DNA of 64,000 nt from Streptomyces sp. CB01635 (GCF_002803065.1 NZ_NNBL01000003.1:331461-395460), one strand, 5' to 3'. Positions 33,341 to 43,712 are shown, counted from the stretch's first letter. Numbers and translations are program-made. Notes: generated by a model from the letters alone, not told the origin.

Positions 33341-33975
33341 TCGTTGCCGAGGACTCGGCGCTGCTGCGGCAGGGGATCGTACGACTGCTGTCGGACGAGG
33401 GGTTCGAGGTGTCAGCGGAGTGCTCCGACACGGGGCCGCTCCTCGCGCTCGTCGCCGAGCACCGTCCGGATGCCGTGCTCCTCGACATCCGCATGCCGCC
33501 GACGCACACCGACGAGGGTCTGATCGCGGCGGCCGCGATCCGCGCGGCGCACCCCGGCACGGGCGTGCTGCTGCTGTCCCAGTACGTCGAGACGACCGAC
33601 ACCGTCAGGGCCCTGGCGGAGCAGCCCGAGGGCTTCGGCTATCTCCTCAAGGAACGCGTCGCCGACATCGACGAACTCGGCGGAGCGCTCAAGCGCGTGG
33701 CGTCCGGCGAGACGGTCCTCGACCCGCTCGTCGTGGCCAAGCTCATGAACACCCCCCGCCCCAGGAGCCCTCTCGACGACCTCACCGGCAGAGAGCGGGA
33801 TGTGCTGGCCCTGATGGCCGAGGGCCACTCGAACGAGGCGATAGCCCAGCGTCTCGTCATCGGCGGAAAAACGGTGGAGACGCACGTACGGAACATCTTC
33901 GGCAAGCTGCGCCTGGAACAGGATCTGCTCGAACACCGGCGCGTGCGCGCGGTACTGACCTACCTGCGCGCCTGA
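33331..33975 (+). CDS. NarL/LuxR-family response regulator
   Basis: 214 aa. Receiver domain 1-120 with acidic pair ED near residues 7-8, phospho-acceptor Asp in AVLLDIRMPP, and Lys in LLKERV. C-terminal LuxR helix-turn-helix: LTGRERDVLALMAEGHSNEA then GKTVETHVRNIFGKL. GTG 33331 has GGAG 5 bases upstream and lies inside the 3' end of the kinase gene, so the pair is coupled. Confidence 0.92.
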   Translation: MRVIVAEDSALLRQGIVRLLSDEGFEVSAECSDTGPLLALVAEHRPDAVLLDIRMPPTHTDEGLIAAAAIRAAHPGTGVLLLSQYVETTDTVRALAEQPEGFGYLLKERVADIDELGGALKRVASGETVLDPLVVAKLMNTPRPRSPLDDLTGRERDVLALMAEGHSNEAIAQRLVIGGKTVETHVRNIFGKLRLEQDLLEHRRVRAVLTYLRA

Positions 33976-34190
33976 CCCCGCCCGTGCGCGCGGAGTGAAG
34001 AGGTCCCGGCTGACCGCTCCGAAGGCGACGTCGTCCCCCGATTTGCCCCCGTGGCTCCCCCGTACGTCGACTGCGGAGCGGTGCCGGTGAACTCAACTCT
34101 AGGCAGCGCGCGGGCCCGGGACATCAGGGCCAGCCCTGAGATCCGGAGTAGTTGCTACCGGAACCGGGCCACGGGGGACGAAGTCCGTGT

Positions 34191-35303
34191 TCAGCAGGGT
34201 GCGCAGCGCCCGACCACCGCACCCGCTCGGTCGATGCAGAGTACATCGACCTGGACGGGAGCGCCCCGCAACACGCGCAGAGCCTCGTCGCGGGCGGTCG
34301 CGGCCACCAGGTCGCCGAGCGGCGGCCACAACTGGAGTGCGGCGAGGCCCGTGTTGGCGTCCGCCACCGCCGCCGCCACCTCCGCGCCCGCGCCCGCCTC
34401 GGCCGCGAGCCCGGCCAGGAACGACTTGTCGACCTGCGAGCGCGCCGAATGCAGATCAAGATGCCCGGCCGCGAGCTTCGACAGCTTGGCGAACCCGCCG
34501 CAGACCGTGAGCCGGTCGACGGGATGCCGGCGCACGTACTTGAGGACGGCGCCAGCGAAGTCACCCATGTCGAGGAGCGCGTCCTCGGGCAGTCCGTACT
34601 CGGCGACCACGGTCTTCTCGGACGTCGACCCGGTGCAGCCCGCCACATGCGTGCGCCCGGCGGCCCGCGCCACGTCCACACCGCGCCGGATCGAGTCGAT
34701 CCACGCGGAGCACGAGTACGGCACCACGATGCCCGTCGTCCCCAGGACGGACAGCCCGCCGAGTATCCCGAGCCGCGGGTTCCAGGTCGACCGGGCTATC
34801 TCCTCGCCGTGATCGACGGACACGGTGATCTCGACGTCACCGCTCCCGCCGTGGCGCTCGGCGACGGCCGCGACGTGGTCCCGCATCATCTGCCGCGGCA
34901 CGGGGTTGATCGCCGGTTCCCCGACGGCGAGGGGCAGCCCGGGGCGGGTCACGGTGCCGACGCCCGGGCCCGCCCGGAACGCGACACCGGCCCCGGCGGG
35001 CAGCAGCCGCACCGACGCCCGCACGAGCGCACCGTGCGTGACGTCCGGGTCGTCGCCCGCGTCCTTCACGATGGCCGCCATGGCGTGCTCACGGGTCAGC
35101 TCCTCGGCCGCCAGCGCGAACGCGGGCGTCTGCCCCTTCGGCAGCGTGATCGTCACCGGGTCCGGGAAGTCGCCGGTCAGAAGCGCGGTGTACGCGGCCG
35201 TGGCCGCGCCCGTCGCACAGGCTCCGGTCGTCCAGCCGGGCCGCAGCCCGGTGTGCTTGAGTTGGGCGCCGCGTCCGCCCTTGGCCCCGCCCGCCTCACT
35301 CAT
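34191..35303 (-). CDS. cbiD: Cobalt-precorrin-5B (C1)-methyltransferase
   Basis: 370 aa CbiD family protein of cobalamin ring synthesis. It begins with LRPGWTTGACATGAATAAYT, the family signature, and contains VTITLPKGQ, KDAGDDPDVTHG and GILGGLSVLGTTGIV. It methylates C1 of the corrin precursor during ring contraction. ATG 35303 is used; a GTG at 35318 would start only 3 bp from the divergent cobK start. The 215-bp gap downstream (33976-34190) holds no gene that I can see. Confidence 0.93.
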   Translation of the reverse strand: MSEAGGAKGGRGAQLKHTGLRPGWTTGACATGAATAAYTALLTGDFPDPVTITLPKGQTPAFALAAEELTREHAMAAIVKDAGDDPDVTHGALVRASVRLLPAGAGVAFRAGPGVGTVTRPGLPLAVGEPAINPVPRQMMRDHVAAVAERHGGSGDVEITVSVDHGEEIARSTWNPRLGILGGLSVLGTTGIVVPYSCSAWIDSIRRGVDVARAAGRTHVAGCTGSTSEKTVVAEYGLPEDALLDMGDFAGAVLKYVRRHPVDRLTVCGGFAKLSKLAAGHLDLHSARSQVDKSFLAGLAAEAGAGAEVAAAVADANTGLAALQLWPPLGDLVAATARDEALRVLRGAPVQVDVLCIDRAGAVVGRCAPC

Positions 35304-35320
35304 GAAGGGATTCCGCACCC

Positions 35321-36064
35321 GTGCACGTACTGATCCTCGGCGGCACGACCGAGGCCCGCCGCCTCGCGGAGGCCCTGACCACCGGCCACCCCGGGTGGCG
35401 CGTGACGAGCTCGCTGGCCGGCCGGGTCGACCGTCCCCTGCTGCCCGCGGGCGAGGTGCGGACCGGCGGTTTCGGGGGAGCCGATGGCCTGGCCCGCGCG
35501 CTGCGCGAGCTCCAGGTGGACGCGCTCATCGACGCCACCCATCCTTTCGCCGGGACGATCAGTTTCCACGCGGCACAGGCGGCCGCCACGGCCCATGTTC
35601 CCCTGCTGGCACTGCGCCGCCCCGGCTGGGTCCCCGCTCCGGGCGACGACTGGCACGGTGTCGCTTCGCTGGAGGAGGCGGCGAGGCGTCTGCCGACGCT
35701 GGGCCGACGCGCGTTCCTGACGGTCGGCCGGCTGGGCCTCTCGGCCTTTGCGGGCGTCCGTGACGTGTTCTGCGTCGTGCGCTCCGTGGATGCTCCTGAG
35801 CCGCCTCTGCCGCTCCGGTCGGAGGTGCTGCTCGCCCGTGGGCCGTTCACGGTGGAGGGCGAGCGGGCGGTACTGCGGGAGTACGGCATCGATGTGCTCG
35901 TGACGAAGGACAGCGGGGGAGAGGCGACGGCCCCGAAGCTTGTCGCAGCGCGAGAGGCGCGGATCCCGGTCCTGGTAGTACGACGGCCGGACGTGCCGGC
36001 GGGAGTGACAGACGTGGGATCGGTGGCGGAGGCGGTGGAGTGGGCGGGGGCTGTCCAGCGCTGA
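35321..36064 (+). CDS. cobK: Precorrin-6A reductase
   Basis: 247 aa CobK/CbiJ. It starts MHVLILGGTTEARRLAEAL (GTG start) with the nucleotide-binding GGTTEAR motif. IDATHPFAGTIS and the C-terminal VTKDSGGEATAPKLVAAREA are diagnostic. It reduces the macrocycle at C18-C19 using NADPH. It is divergent from cbiD with only 17 bp between starts and convergent with cobH, so these three genes form a small cobalamin cluster that is not one operon. Confidence 0.93.
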   Translation: MHVLILGGTTEARRLAEALTTGHPGWRVTSSLAGRVDRPLLPAGEVRTGGFGGADGLARALRELQVDALIDATHPFAGTISFHAAQAAATAHVPLLALRRPGWVPAPGDDWHGVASLEEAARRLPTLGRRAFLTVGRLGLSAFAGVRDVFCVVRSVDAPEPPLPLRSEVLLARGPFTVEGERAVLREYGIDVLVTKDSGGEATAPKLVAAREARIPVLVVRRPDVPAGVTDVGSVAEAVEWAGAVQR

Positions 36065-36084
36065 GCGCCCGGCACAATCCAGCC

Positions 36085-36155
36085 TGTCCGCCGTTTGAGG
36101 ACGAGCCCGGAGGGCGGCAGTGGGGGCCGGGGGCGCAGTCCCCGGGGTGTGAGCC
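36085..36155. repeat. Streptomyces-type intergenic repeat
   Basis: The stretch containing TGTCCGCCGTTTGAGGACGA followed by G-rich sequence matches a short element I recognise as widely scattered between Streptomyces genes. It lies between the convergent cobK and cobH stops. Its function is unknown, perhaps transcription termination. Confidence 0.5.
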
Positions 36156-36160
36156 CGAAC

Positions 36161-36802
36161 CTATTCCACCGCACAAGCAACAGCGTTGACCGCCGCGGCG
36201 GCCATCGCACTGCCGCCCCGTCGCCCCCGCACCACCAAATACTCCAGCCCCAATTCCCCCGCATGCTCCACCAGCGCGTCCTTCGACTCGACCGCCCCCA
36301 CGAACCCGACCGGAACCCCGATCACCGCGGCGGGCGGCGCCGCCCCCTCCCGCACCAGTTCCAGGAGCCGGAAGAGGGCCGTGGGCGCATTGCCCACAGC
36401 GACAACGGCCCCGCCCATCCGCTCCCGCCACAGTTCCAGCGCCGCAGCGGAGCGCGTCGTGCCGAGCCGCTCGGCGAGCGCAGGAACCGACGGGTCGGAC
36501 AGCGTGCACACCACGTCGTTGTCCGCGGGCAGACGCTTGCGGGTGATCCCGCTGGCCACCATGGACACGTCGCACAGGACGGGTGCGCCCCCGCGCAGCG
36601 CCTCACGGGCGCGGACCGCGACGTCGGGCGAGTACGCGAGGTCGCCCGCCAGGTCGACCATCCCGCACGCGTGGATCATCCGGACCGCGACCTGGGCCAC
36701 CTCCGCGGGCAGCCCGCCGAGATCGGCCTCGGCGCGGATCGTGGCGAAGGACCGGCGGTAGATCTCCGCCCCGGACTTCTCGTACTCGAACGCAGTGCTC
36801 AC
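36161..36802 (-). CDS. cobH: Precorrin-8X methylmutase
   Basis: 213 aa CobH/CbiC. The active-site His is in [15 protein letters not shown]. The core [15 protein letters not shown] and the end [19 protein letters not shown] followed by [15 protein letters not shown] are family hallmarks. It moves a methyl group from C11 to C12 to form hydrogenobyrinic acid. ATG 36802 is used. Confidence 0.93.
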   Translation of the reverse strand: MSTAFEYEKSGAEIYRRSFATIRAEADLGGLPAEVAQVAVRMIHACGMVDLAGDLAYSPDVAVRAREALRGGAPVLCDVSMVASGITRKRLPADNDVVCTLSDPSVPALAERLGTTRSAAALELWRERMGGAVVAVGNAPTALFRLLELVREGAAPPAAVIGVPVGFVGAVESKDALVEHAGELGLEYLVVRGRRGGSAMAAAAVNAVACAVE

Positions 36803-36829
36803 GGCGGGAGCCTATCCAGCGGTGCGCAC

Positions 36830-36877
36830 TTCACAGGGTGCGGGGCCCGGGTCTATAGTCCAAAACTAGCAGTGCTA
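36830..36877 (+). promoter_or_regulatory. Promoter and operator of the thiolase gene
   Basis: -35 TTCACA (36830-36835), 18-bp spacer, -10 TATAGT (36854-36859). At the predicted transcription start lies the dyad TAGCA-G-TGCTA (36867-36877), well placed for a repressor, possibly of the TetR type. Confidence 0.6.
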
Positions 36878-36901
36878 ATTAACTTTCCCCAGGAGCCGCA
36901 C

Positions 36902-38089
<1,188 letters not shown>

Positions 38090-38120
38090 ACTCCCGCACA
38101 ACGTAAGGAGCTCGAAGAAG

Positions 38121-38279
38121 ATGAGCAGCAGGTTCACCGGCCGCGTGGCCGTCGTCGACCTCACGGCCGAGCGCGCCGAGACCACCGTCGAGGCGATCCG
38201 CGCCAAGGGCGGACAGGCATCCGCGTACGGCTGGGACGTCACCGCTCAGGACGCCGTCGAGGCGACCTTCGCGCGCTGA
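38121..38279 (+). pseudogene. Decayed short-chain dehydrogenase (FabG-like) remnant
   Basis: The 52-codon frame starts MSSRFTGRVAVV, the normal beginning of an SDR/FabG protein, but jumps straight to DLTAERAETTVEAIRAKGG, which in intact SDRs lies about 25 residues later. The TGxxxGIG nucleotide-binding segment is missing. The frame then ends at DAVEATFAR, before the NAG and YxxxK catalytic motifs. This is an internal deletion plus C-terminal loss. AAGGAG lies about 15 bases upstream of the ATG. It sits between the thiolase and acyl-CoA ligase genes, where a 3-hydroxyacyl-CoA dehydrogenase would be expected. Confidence 0.8.
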
Positions 38280-38346
38280 CCCATCGCTGAGCTGTACCTG
38301 GTCCAGAGCCGCACCAGAAGTCAGTACCGAACGGAGCACCACCCTC

Positions 38347-39867
38347 ATGGCAACCCTGTCCCTCGCCGCGATCCTCGCCGAGTCCGCCCGCCGCCGTCCC
38401 GACAAGGCCGGGCTCGTCCAGGGCGACCTGCGCATCACCTTCAAGGAGCTGTGGCTCCAGGCCCGCAAGCAGGCCGCCGCGCTCATCGGACTCGGGGTGC
38501 GGCCGGGGGACAAGGTGGCGCTGATGGCGCCCAACGTGGCCGAGTTCCCGCGCGCGTACTACGCGGCGCTCGCCGCGGGCGCCGTCGTCGTCCCCGTACA
38601 CCTGCTCCTTTCCGCCGGAGAGGTCGAGCACGTCCTGCGCGACAGCGGCGCCACGCTGCTCCTGTGCCACCCGGGTCAGGCGAAGACCGGCGGGGCGGCG
38701 GCCGAGGCGACCGGCGTGCGCATGCTGACCCTCGGCGAGGGCGGCGACCTGGAGCGGCTCACGCACGACGCCGAGCCCCTGCCCACGTACCTCACCCGCG
38801 ACGCGGACGACCCGGCCGTCGTCTTCTACACCAGCGGCACCACCGGCGTCCCCAAGGGTGCCGTCCTCAGCCACTTCAACCTGGTGATGAACGCGACGGT
38901 CAGCGCCTTCGACGGCCACGACGTGCGCTCCGACGACATCGCGCTCGGCGCGCTGCCGCTCTTCCACGCCTTCGGGCAGACCGTCTCCATGAACGCGACG
39001 TGGCGCGCCGGCGCCACCCTCGTCCTGCTCCCGCGCTTCGACGCGGCCAAGGCCATCGACCTGATGGTCGCCGAGGGCGTGAACACCTTCCACGGCGTAC
39101 CCACCATGTACGTGAACCTGGTGGCCGCGGCGGCAGCGGCCGAGAAGCTCCCCACCCTCAAGGTCTGCGTCTCCGGCGGCGCATCGCTCCCCGTCGCCGT
39201 CCTGGAGCGCTTCCAGGAGGCCTTCGGCGCCACGGTCTACGAGGGTTACGGGCTCTCCGAGACCTCCCCGGCCGCCGCCACCAACCAGCCGGTCTTCGGC
39301 GCGCGCCCGGGCACGATCGGGCACCCCATGTGGGGCATCGACGTGGAGATCGCCCGCGCCGAGGTCGAGGACCGCGTGGAGCTGCTCCCCGAGGGCGAGC
39401 TCGGCGAGGTCGTCGTGCGCGGCCACTGTGTCTTCACCGGATACCTGGGGCGCCCCGAGGCCACCGCGGAGGCACTCGTCGACGGCTGGTTCCGCACGGG
39501 TGACCTCGGCACCAAGGACGAGGACGGCTATCTGCGCATCGTCGACCGCAAGAAGGACGTCATCATCCGCGGCGGCTACAACGTGTACCCGCGCGAGGTC
39601 GAGGAGGTCCTGATGCGCCACCCCGCCGTCGCCCAGGTCGCCGTCATCGGCCTGCCCGACCCCGTGCACGGCGAGGAGGTCTGCGCCGTGATCATCCGCA
39701 AGGAGACCGACGGGATCGCGGCCGGCGCCGACGAGATCACCGAGTGGTCCAAGGAGCACCTGGGCCGCCACAAGTACCCCCGCCGCATCGAGTTCGCCGA
39801 CGAGCTGCCGCTCGGCCCGAGCATGAAGGTCCTCAAGCGGGAACTGCGCGCCCAGTACACCGACTGA
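38347..39867 (+). CDS. Long-chain fatty-acid-CoA ligase (AMP-forming)
   Basis: 506 aa ANL-superfamily ligase. P-loop YTSGTTGVPKG; A5 motif YEGYGLSET; A7 FRTGDLGTKDEDGYL; A8 DRKKDVIIRGGYNVYPREVEE; C-terminal Lys in SMKVLKREL. It activates a carboxylic acid as acyl-AMP and then acyl-CoA. It was probably co-transcribed with the thiolase before the intervening SDR decayed. Chain length is not predictable from sequence. Confidence 0.92.
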   Translation: MATLSLAAILAESARRRPDKAGLVQGDLRITFKELWLQARKQAAALIGLGVRPGDKVALMAPNVAEFPRAYYAALAAGAVVVPVHLLLSAGEVEHVLRDSGATLLLCHPGQAKTGGAAAEATGVRMLTLGEGGDLERLTHDAEPLPTYLTRDADDPAVVFYTSGTTGVPKGAVLSHFNLVMNATVSAFDGHDVRSDDIALGALPLFHAFGQTVSMNATWRAGATLVLLPRFDAAKAIDLMVAEGVNTFHGVPTMYVNLVAAAAAAEKLPTLKVCVSGGASLPVAVLERFQEAFGATVYEGYGLSETSPAAATNQPVFGARPGTIGHPMWGIDVEIARAEVEDRVELLPEGELGEVVVRGHCVFTGYLGRPEATAEALVDGWFRTGDLGTKDEDGYLRIVDRKKDVIIRGGYNVYPREVEEVLMRHPAVAQVAVIGLPDPVHGEEVCAVIIRKETDGIAAGADEITEWSKEHLGRHKYPRRIEFADELPLGPSMKVLKRELRAQYTD

Positions 39868-39956
39868 CCCCGGGAGCACGCGCAGGGGGGCGGCGTCCCA
39901 GCATGCGGCGCCCCCTGACGCCGACCGGATAGATGGGTCTAACATCTGTCCCCGGT

Positions 39957-40712
39957 ATGTACTCCATAACCCTCTGGGAATTTGCCGCGCTCGCCGCCGC
40001 GGCCGTGCTCGTCGGATTCTCGAAAACGGCCGTCAGCGGCGCCAACACGGTCAGCCTCGCCATCTTCGCGGCGGTCCTGCCGGCCCGTGAGTCCACCGGC
40101 ATCCTGCTGCCCGTCCTCATCGCCGGCGACATCCTCGCCGTACTGACCTACCGAAGACACGCCCACTGGCCCACCCTGTGGCGCCTCTTTCCGGCCGTGG
40201 CCGGCGGCGTCGTCCTCGGCACGCTCTTCATGGTGTGGGCCGACGACGCCATGGTGCGTACGTCGATCGGGGCGATCCTGCTCCTGATGGCCGCCGTCAC
40301 GGTGTGGCGCAGACGCCGGGCGGACGCGCCGGAGGTCGAGGAGACCGCAAGCCGCGCCGGCCGCGCGAAGGCCCGCTCCTACGGCGTGCTCGGCGGCTTC
40401 ACCACCATGGTCGCCAACGCCGGCGGGCCCGTCATGTCGATGTACCTGCTCTCGGCGGGCTTCCGGAAGCTCGGCTTCCTGGGCACCTCCGCGTGGTTCT
40501 TCCTCATCGTCAACTCGGCCAAGGTGCCCTTCAGCGTGGGCCTCGGCCTGATCAACGGGCGCTCCCTGCTCCTCGACGCGGCGCTCGTCCTGTTCGTCAT
40601 ACCCGGCGCCTTCATCGGCAAGGCCTGCGTGCACCGCATCAACCAGCGGCTGTTCGAGCGGCTTGTGATCGCGGCGACCGTGGTCGGCGGGGTGCAGCTC
40701 CTGCTGCGCTGA
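39957..40712 (+). CDS. TSUP-family (TauE/SafE-like) membrane transporter
   Basis: 251 aa with about seven to eight helices in two repeats. N-terminal VGFSKTAVSGANTVSLA and later GGFTTMVANAGGPVMSMYLL are the paired TSUP motifs. Members export sulfite or organosulfonates or take up thiosulfate, among others. ATG 39957 is chosen; ATG 39933 is the alternative. TAACAT at 39940-39945 may be a -10 element. No nearby gene tells the substrate. Confidence 0.85.
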   Translation: MYSITLWEFAALAAAAVLVGFSKTAVSGANTVSLAIFAAVLPARESTGILLPVLIAGDILAVLTYRRHAHWPTLWRLFPAVAGGVVLGTLFMVWADDAMVRTSIGAILLLMAAVTVWRRRRADAPEVEETASRAGRAKARSYGVLGGFTTMVANAGGPVMSMYLLSAGFRKLGFLGTSAWFFLIVNSAKVPFSVGLGLINGRSLLLDAALVLFVIPGAFIGKACVHRINQRLFERLVIAATVVGGVQLLLR

Positions 40713-40719
40713 GCCACCG

Positions 40720-41170
40720 TCACGAAGCGGAGAGCACCTTGTCCCGGCCGCGGGACGGCAGGCCGTGCTCCAGATCCTCGGCGAGCAGCCGCTTCGCGAT
40801 CGTGTCCACGGCGGCCCGCAGGTCCTTGCCCGGCGGCCTGCCGAGGTCTGCCTCCCACCTGGCGGCTCAGCCACGAGCCCCAGGCGTGACTGATCACATC
40901 CGCCTCGCGCTGCCCGGCATCCGTGTTCGAGAAGTAGTGGCCGGTGCGCGTCAGATAGCCCTCCTCGACCATGCGGTCGAAAACCGGCACAAGGACCTCG
41001 GGCGGCAGGCGGCGGCGGGCCGCGATCACGCCGAGGCTCGCGTGCCCCACCATCCGCGTGAAGAACTCCACCTGCATCACGGGGATCGTCACGAAGACGA
41101 CGTTGCGGCGCCGCCGGTCCAGCACGGGTGGGTGCGCCAGGGCCTGCACGGTCTCCGTTGTGGTGGTCAC
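40720..41170 (-). pseudogene. Collapsed MFS multidrug-transporter pseudogene
   Basis: Starts at GTG 41170 with the normal beginning of an EmrB/QacA-like Streptomyces exporter, ending DRRRRNVVFVTI. The rest of the first helix and the whole 14-helix core are gone. The frame continues in what looks like the cytoplasmic winged-helix tail of such exporters (RLPPEVLVPVFDRMVEEGYL). A second lesion follows: a G-run near 40865-40872 carries one extra base. Removing it restores QVEADLGRPPGKDLRAAVDT to a stop at 40720. There are thus two independent inactivating changes, a large deletion and a +1 frameshift. Confidence 0.7.
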
Positions 41171-41189
41171 CCGGCCAGCCTCACATTGC

Positions 41190-41416
41190 GCTCGCCTCTG
41201 CGCGGGTCCTGCGGAGCTTTACGGGTGACGGGCGCTGCGTCTGTGCTGGGCGGGGTTTTGCGGGGCTGCCGCCCCGCGCCCCGCTGTCCGGGGGTGCGAG
41301 GGTGGGGATTTCGCTGCGGATGTGTGGGGGTTGGGCGCGCAGTTCCCCGCGCCCCCTTGTGGGGGCCGGGGCAAGAGGGTTCGGGTGTGGCTCTCTGCGG
41401 GGGCCTGGGCGAGTAG
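41190..41416. repeat. G-rich intergenic repeat region
   Basis: About 230 bp without a gene. It contains the string CAGTTCCCCGCGCCCC and nearby C- and G-rich hairpins, which I recognise as a recurrent Streptomyces intergenic element. It probably terminates the DUF309 gene, which ends at 41417 on the minus strand. Confidence 0.5.
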
Positions 41417-41923
41417 TTATGGGTGTAGGCGGGGGGCGTTTGTTGCTGCGTCCAGCGTGGGGGGTTGGTTTTCCACCTTCTCGGCCAGCGTTGTTGCCCA
41501 GGTCTCCAGGGATGTCAGGTCGATTCCGTGCGGGGTGGGCCGGGCCGTCGCCTCGCGCCAGGTGGTGAGGCCCGTGGCGCCGCGGAGCAGGAGGCGGGCG
41601 CCGCCCGCCGTGTTGCCCCGGGCCGCGTGCGTCAGGCCTACCGCCAGCTGCGCCAGGGCGCGCCACAGGCCGCGCTCCTCCTCGGGGCCCGACTTCCACG
41701 CGTCCTCGAACACCTCGTGCGCGTGGAACGGCCGGCCCGCGTCGAGCAGCGCCTGCGCCTCCGCGACCGTTTCCTCGGGAGTGCGCACCACCCCCTCCGG
41801 CTGCCGCGCCACCCCCTCCGCGCCGTAGGGCAGCGGACGGCCGAGGCCATCGCGGGGGCGCGCGTTCCGGGCCCGCCCCTCCTCGTCACGGTCGCGGTTC
41901 GGGCCACTGCTCACGTCACTCAT
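41417..41923 (-). CDS. DUF309-family protein
   Basis: 168 aa. The core GRPFHAHEVFEDAWKSGPEE followed by RGLWRALAQLAVGLTHAARGN is the DUF309 helical signature, with conserved His and Glu residues. Function unknown for the family. The N-terminal 45 residues are charged and low in complexity. ATG 41923 (MSDVSS) is preferred to an upstream GTG at 41971. Confidence 0.85.
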   Translation of the reverse strand: MSDVSSGPNRDRDEEGRARNARPRDGLGRPLPYGAEGVARQPEGVVRTPEETVAEAQALLDAGRPFHAHEVFEDAWKSGPEEERGLWRALAQLAVGLTHAARGNTAGGARLLLRGATGLTTWREATARPTPHGIDLTSLETWATTLAEKVENQPPTLDAATNAPRLHP

Positions 41924-42034
41924 GCCTCGATTGTCCCGCGCCTGCGGCCCCTCGCACCGGCTACGGACCACCCCTGAGCTTGGGGTATTGTTCTTTCTGC
42001 GCCGCCAAGCGGAAAACCCGCCGGGCGACGCGAC

Positions 42035-42108
<74 letters not shown>

Positions 42109-42127
42109 CTTTTCGAAGTCGCAGATC

Positions 42128-42161
42128 AGGGGCCGTGTCAGAGACATCTGACACGGCCCCT
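42128..42161. terminator. Terminator hairpin between tRNA-Pro and the APC permease
   Basis: A perfect 15-bp stem, AGGGGCCGTGTCAGA with its complement, and a 4-nt GACA loop. It lies 20 bp after the tRNA and 31 bp after the permease stop on the other strand, so it can act in both directions. Confidence 0.85.
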
Positions 42162-42191
42162 CGGTCGTTCCGGAAACTCCCCGAACTCCTG

Positions 42192-43712
42192 TTATCCCGG
42201 GGCGTCTTCCTTCGGCGGAGGCGTCCCGTACTTGTTGCGCGCCGCGTACCACCACACCGTCGCCAGGATCAGCACCACGGCCAGGGCCGCCGACGCGTAG
42301 TTCATCGAGTCGACTGTCACCGGTGACGCCTGCGGCAGGCAGAACAGGATCGTCACGAAGGCCACCCACGTCACCGCGGTCCAGCCGACCGGCCTGCTCC
42401 AGCGGCCCAGGTTCCAGGGTCCTGGGGTGAAACGGCCGCCCGCTCGCAGGCGCAGGAGGATCGGGATCGCGTACGCGGGCGTGATTCCGATGACGTTGAT
42501 GGCCGTGACCGCTCCGTATGCCGTCGTGGAGTACAGGGACGGCAGCGCGATCACGGCGGCCAGACCCACCGACAGCCATACTGCGGGAACGGGTGTGCGG
42601 GTGCGGGCGTTCACCTTGCGCCACAGCGCCGAGCCCGGCAGCGCGTTGTCCCGGCTGAACGCGAACACCATGCGGCTGGTCGCCGCCACCTCGGCGTTGC
42701 CGCAGAACAGCTGGGCCACGATCACGATCAGGAGCAGCGCCGTGGCGCCGGACGTGCCGAGGGCGTCGATCATGATCTGCGCGGGCGGCACCCCGGTGGC
42801 GCTGTCCTGCGCGCCCGCGTAGTCCTGGATCGCGAACGTCAGCCCCGCGAGCAGCACGAACCCGGCGATCCACGAGACCCACACGGCCCGTACGATGCCG
42901 CGCGCGGCGGACACGGAGGCGTTCGACGTCTCCTCCGAGAGATGCGCGGACGCGTCGTAGCCCGAAAACGTGTACTGCGCGAGGAGCAGACCGATCGCGG
43001 CCACGTACAACGGGTTGTGCCAGCCGGTGTCGTTGACGAACTCGGTGAAGACGAACGACGGCGACTGGTGATGGTCGGGCACGATCGCGAGGACGCCGAC
43101 GATCACGGCCACGCCCGCCAGGTGCCACCACACGCTGATCGAGTTGAGCACGCTGACCAGGCGGACGTCGAAGAGGTTCAGGACGGCGTGCACGAAGAGG
43201 ATGGCGAGGAAGATCAGGAAGGTCGATCCCGGTGTCGGGTCGAAGCCGAACTCGAGGTTGAGGAGCGCGCCGGTGAACAGGGCCGCGCCGTAGTCGATTC
43301 CGGCGATCGCGCCGAGCAGACCCAGGAGGTTGAGCCAGCCCGTGTACCAGCCCCAGCGGCGGCCGCCGAGCCGGTCGGCCATGTAGTAGAGGGCGCCGGA
43401 CGTCGGGTACGCGCTGGTGACCTCGGCGAGCGCCAGGGCGACGAGGAGGACGAAGAGGCCGACACCCGCCCAGCCCCACATCATCACGGCCGGGCCGCCC
43501 GTGCCGAGGCCGAATCCGTAGAGCGTCATGCAGCCGGACAGGATGGAGATCACGGAGAAGCTGATGGCGAAGTTGCCGAAGCCGCCCATGCGGCGGGCCA
43601 GGACCGGCTGGTAGCCCAGCTCCCTGAGTCTGGCCTCCTCGTCCGCCGGCTGCCCGGCCGGCCCGGACTCGACGGGGCCTGACGAGGTGGTGCCTGTTTC
43701 CGGTGTGGACAT
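42192..43712 (-). CDS. APC-family amino-acid permease
   Basis: 506 aa with about 12 hydrophobic helices starting near residue 45. The first is GFGNFAISFSVISILSGCMTL, typical of the GABA permease/amino-acid choline transporter branch. SGYDASAHLSEETSNAS is the conserved loop between helices 6 and 7. ATG 43712 has AGAGGAG upstream. It is divergent from the glycerol-kinase-like gene. Likely substrates are GABA, choline or other amino acids; genes for GABA degradation lie 17 kb away and give no firm link. Confidence 0.9.
   Translation of the reverse strand: MSTPETGTTSSGPVESGPAGQPADEEARLRELGYQPVLARRMGGFGNFAISFSVISILSGCMTLYGFGLGTGGPAVMMWGWAGVGLFVLLVALALAEVTSAYPTSGALYYMADRLGGRRWGWYTGWLNLLGLLGAIAGIDYGAALFTGALLNLEFGFDPTPGSTFLIFLAILFVHAVLNLFDVRLVSVLNSISVWWHLAGVAVIVGVLAIVPDHHQSPSFVFTEFVNDTGWHNPLYVAAIGLLLAQYTFSGYDASAHLSEETSNASVSAARGIVRAVWVSWIAGFVLLAGLTFAIQDYAGAQDSATGVPPAQIMIDALGTSGATALLLIVIVAQLFCGNAEVAATSRMVFAFSRDNALPGSALWRKVNARTRTPVPAVWLSVGLAAVIALPSLYSTTAYGAVTAINVIGITPAYAIPILLRLRAGGRFTPGPWNLGRWSRPVGWTAVTWVAFVTILFCLPQASPVTVDSMNYASAALAVVLILATVWWYAARNKYGTPPPKEDAPG

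Noticed and set aside
40379..41170. A 263-aa protein from the long minus-strand ORF.
   Set aside because: Its second half is antisense to the TSUP transporter gene; the true frame shifts near 40870 and ends at 40720, consistent with a pseudogene.
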